A DNA stretch of 24,623 nucleotides from an uncultured Prevotella sp. (GTDB lineage Bacteria > Bacteroidota > Bacteroidia > Bacteroidales > Bacteroidaceae). The position numbers and the translations under genes were made by a program. Positions 22,181 to 24,623 of the stretch are shown here, piece by piece; the first letter of the stretch is position 1; each line of letters opens with the position of its first letter. The notes under the pieces were generated by a model. It ran no database searches, was not told the DNA's origin, and saw nothing but the letters and a program-made list of their open reading frames with translations. The stretch spans positions 1-24,623 of the forward strand of contig USAI01000030.1 of the NCBI GenBank assembly GCA_900552675.1, written 5' to 3'.

Positions 22181-23176
22181 TTACTGTCCGCCAAGGCGTT
22201 CAAAGAAGGTGATGATTTCTTCCCATGTTTTAAATTCGTCGCTGCCCCATACCACGGTGGTGCCCATAAATTCGGGGTGGGGGTGGGCCGAGATGAGGTA
22301 GTCGCCGTAGAGCAATGCCAGCTGATTGGTGTAGATGACGTGCCCCCAAGCGGGCGTGCTGAGATATTGGTCTACCCATGCTTGCACGTCGGCCATGCAG
22401 GTGGGGGTGTTGCTGGGCGATGGTGCTACCACATACACGTTATAATGTTCAATCAGCATCTCAAAGGCTTTGTGCATGCTGGCCGTGGCGTGGCCGTAGC
22501 TGTCGTGCAGCGTTTCATATTGTATGTAGATGATGGGGCGCTCGCGTTGCTCCTGTCGGTCGTCAATCCAGCGTATCACGGGTATGAGATAATGAAAAGC
22601 TACCTTGTCGGTGAGGCGGTGCTCGCCATGAAACGACATGGCGTTAGGATAGTGCTGGGCAAAGAGCGGGAAGGTGTGTACCAGTGGGTCGGCATCGCCA
22701 AAGAGGCCATATACGCGCTGCCGGTCGGCCTCGTCAATGTTTTCAAAGCAGTGGGTGGTGGCTTCGGCATATTCTTTCACCAGCGCCTTGGTTACGATAA
22801 AGTCTTGCACGCCATCTTTGCGTGGGTTCTGAAAGGTTTGCTTGCCTATCATGCCGTGCTCGCCCATGGTGGCCCCCATCTCGAAGGCAGGGTTTACCAG
22901 TATGCGGTCGGTGCCCCTCAGTTGTTCGGTGTACATACCGCCCATTGAGGTTCCGATGATAAGGTGGGGTTGTTCGGTTTGTTGCATATCGCGCAGCAGG
23001 GTCATGGCCTCGGCGGGGTGCAGTGGTATGTCTTCGGCTATCACTGTGGCGTTAGGCATGAGGGTGCGCAGCATGGTTACTGTGCCCGACTGTGCCGACG
23101 AACCGAAACCATGCACATACATTATTTTCTTTCCCGACATGAGGTCGGGGTATTGTTTCAAATAAGGGTTTTCCAT
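22181..23176 (-). CDS. YqiA-like alpha/beta hydrolase fused to a degenerate nucleotidase-like domain
   Basis: A 331-residue protein. Residues 1-205 form a YqiA/UPF0227-type alpha/beta hydrolase: oxyanion loop HGFGSS (22-27), nucleophile elbow GTSMGG with Ser77, acid in FGDADPL (159-165) and His186 in GEHRLTD. Such proteins are small esterases; the substrate is unknown. Residues 213-331 resemble the NT5C type of 5'-deoxynucleotidase (IYTNQLALLYGDYLI and GSDEFKTWEEI). The expected catalytic DMDG motif reads IQYETLHD, however, and the usual GDYLIDD reads GDYLISA, so this half has probably lost phosphatase activity. No signal peptide is seen, so it is cytoplasmic. The gene stands alone. Confidence 0.75.
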   Translation of the reverse strand: MENPYLKQYPDLMSGKKIMYVHGFGSSAQSGTVTMLRTLMPNATVIAEDIPLHPAEAMTLLRDMQQTEQPHLIIGTSMGGMYTEQLRGTDRILVNPAFEMGATMGEHGMIGKQTFQNPRKDGVQDFIVTKALVKEYAEATTHCFENIDEADRQRVYGLFGDADPLVHTFPLFAQHYPNAMSFHGEHRLTDKVAFHYLIPVIRWIDDRQEQRERPIIYIQYETLHDSYGHATASMHKAFEMLIEHYNVYVVAPSPSNTPTCMADVQAWVDQYLSTPAWGHVIYTNQLALLYGDYLISAHPHPEFMGTTVVWGSDEFKTWEEIITFFERLGGQ

Positions 23177-23323
23177 CTTGTTTATCCTGTTTTCTCTTCT
23201 TTATTATTTCGTTTACATTTCCTCTTTTCGTTGTGCAAAATAACGCTATTAGCGGCATACGGCCAAGAAAATAGTGTTAAAAGCTTTGAGCGAAGTGTTC
23301 TTTTTCGTCAATAATTCATAAAA

Positions 23324-23360
23324 CAAAAAGGAGCCTACGCCGAGATGGTCGTAGGCCCCT
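23324..23360 (-). terminator. Intrinsic terminator after the endonuclease gene
   Basis: On the minus strand aggggcctacg (23360-23350) pairs with cgtaggctcct (23339-23329) with one G-T pair, followed by TTTTTG. It lies about 30 nt after the endonuclease stop. Confidence 0.7.
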
Positions 23361-23387
23361 AACGTAATTATTACGGTAACTGAGAGG

Positions 23388-24584
23388 TTATCTTATCATT
23401 TTCCATGTGTTTTGTCCTTGGCGCACAATAACGATGCCCTTGCCTTGATAGCCTACGGGCAGCTGACGTCCGTTCAGGTCGTACACCTTATACGGTTTGT
23501 TGGCGTCGAAGGTGGCGGAAGAGGTGCTCACGGTGTTGATGCCCGTGCTGATGACTTTAGTGCCTGTTACCGCCATGTCGCGTATCTCCCATGTGGGCGA
23601 AACGCTGGTGTTGCTGGTATAGTGGAAGCCAATTTTTATTTTCTTGCCCGCCCATGGGGTGAGGTCGATGGCGCCCGAGTCGTTAAACTCCCATGAGTTG
23701 CCAGCGGGCCATGCGATGCCGTTGAGCACGGTATGGTTGTCGCCGTCAACCACCTCAACGCTCAAGAACGAGGCAGGAGAGGTGCAGAAGTTTAAGGCGT
23801 GAGAGAACTTCAAGGTGGCGGTTGTGAAGCCCACGAGGTTTATCTCGGGCGAGTAGAGGTAGCTTTCGCTTGCAGTTTTTCCGCCTACAAAGCTGGTGCC
23901 CTTCCATCCATATTGAGGAGTGTTCACCCATACCTTTGTGGCCTCAGGGCCGCTGAGGGCTACGGGTGTAAAGCCTCCATCGGTCTTCTTCAGGTTGGCA
24001 ACATAGGCTACGCAATCAAAGGGCTTATCCTTGGTGACCAAGTGTTCAGAGGTGGCTGTCTTTGCAGGGTCGAAGGCATAGTTGATGCTGTCGCCCCAAA
24101 TATATTCCATGAGGTTAGGGAAGTCGATAAACGGGTTGCGGTTGCCCTGAATGGCATAAACAGCGTTGTTACGGTCTGCCTCGATAGAGGTTACGGGGTC
24201 GGCTTTGGCCCAATCGATATACATGGTGTAAGCCCACTTCTTCAGTGTGGGCCACGTGTTGTTTTCAAGCGAGTTGAGGCCACGAGGGTTTGTCCAGGTA
24301 TAGTCTTGATAGGCGGTTACCATATACATATATACGCGCGCGAAGTCGCCCTTCCACTTATCGTTAGGCTCCCACACCGTGAAGCCCAAGTTGCTGGCAC
24401 CCACCTTGGTGCAGCCATTGTCGGTTGATGCTTTTTGCACCTTGCCCATGCTCCAGTTGCCTTTTGCCCCATTAATACTCTTCTCGCTGGGCATCAGGTG
24501 GTGCAGGTCTCTGTAGGCTTGCACTTCGGTGCCGCCCCACCAGCTTTTGGGGAACGAGTGCTCAATGTTAACCTGTTGGCGGAA
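23388..24584 (-). pseudogene. 5'-truncated secreted endonuclease I with T9SS-like sorting tail
   Basis: The open frame starts directly after an in-frame TAA (24587-24585) and has no credible start codon. Reading from 24584 gives FRQQVNIEHSFPKSWWGG, then DLHHLMPSE, the endonuclease I core with catalytic Glu-His, and further on GNRNPFIDFPNLMEYIWGD with the expected Asn. After the nuclease domain comes a jelly-roll domain (SYLYSPEINLVGF, then FHYTSNTSVSPTWEIRDM). The sorting tail KPYKVYDLNGRQLPVGYQGK ends WKMIR. Complete relatives carry a signal peptide and about 100 further residues before NIEHSFP. These are missing, so the gene is probably broken by an insertion or rearrangement at about 24575-24590. 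Confidence 0.7.
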
Positions 24585-24623
24585 TTAATTTAGTGCATAC
24601 TTAATTCTGCCAATGGGCTTGTC
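24576..24623. repeat. Inverted repeat at the truncation point, possible mobile element end
   Basis: ttggcggaattaa (24576-24588) and ttaattctgccaa (24601-24613) pair with one G-T position around a 12-nt loop. On the minus strand an open tail (ends GRIKYALN) enters from the window edge and stops at 24585, in the same frame as the endonuclease remnant. This fits the 3' end of another gene, possibly a transposase, and its terminator, but there is too little sequence to identify it. Confidence 0.4.

Noticed and set aside
22010..22948. 312-residue plus-strand open frame opposite the hydrolase
   Set aside because: It begins in the T/G tandem repeat and is otherwise the antisense of a well-supported gene.

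Overview
The window looks like chromosomal DNA of a Bacteroidota bacterium, most likely Prevotella or a close relative. Four things support this: promoters of the Bacteroidetes sigma type (TTG, about 20 bp, TAnnTTTG), the gene order yicC-gmk-nadD, a NigD-like lipoprotein, and three proteins ending in the same Prevotella-style type IX secretion sorting tail. No tRNA, rRNA or CRISPR array was found.

Left part (1-5164): a leftward AAA ATPase of the AAA_14/DUF4143 kind is separated from a rightward yicC-gmk-nadD operon by a 519-bp divergent spacer. That spacer holds two families of short palindromes on a 32-33 bp pitch and a 76-bp promoter-carrying repeat. A convergent lrgA-lrgB pair (holin-like membrane proteins) follows.

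Middle (5165-10748): a 687-bp gene-free stretch with two very large inverted repeats, a leftward TonB-dependent receptor, a divergent rightward small beta-barrel protein with a hairpin leader, a nested inverted-repeat terminator, and leftward murF.

Right-middle (10749-15270): housekeeping genes in a rightward row: a membrane-anchored PASTA protein, an RluD-type pseudouridine synthase, D-Ala-D-Ala ligase and a PlsC-like acyltransferase. murF and ddl act in consecutive steps of peptidoglycan precursor synthesis (Ddl makes the D-Ala-D-Ala that MurF attaches).

Right (15270-24623): a surface and secretion block. It contains a NigD-like lipoprotein, a secreted CotH-type protein, a 1045-residue multi-domain adhesin-like protein behind a 73-bp tandem repeat and a G9 tract, a leftward hydrolase fused to a degenerate nucleotidase-like domain, and a secreted endonuclease I whose 5' part is cut off by an in-frame stop and an inverted repeat at the window edge.

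Most start codons were chosen from family length, signal peptides and promoter position. Several longest open frames begin inside promoters and were shortened.
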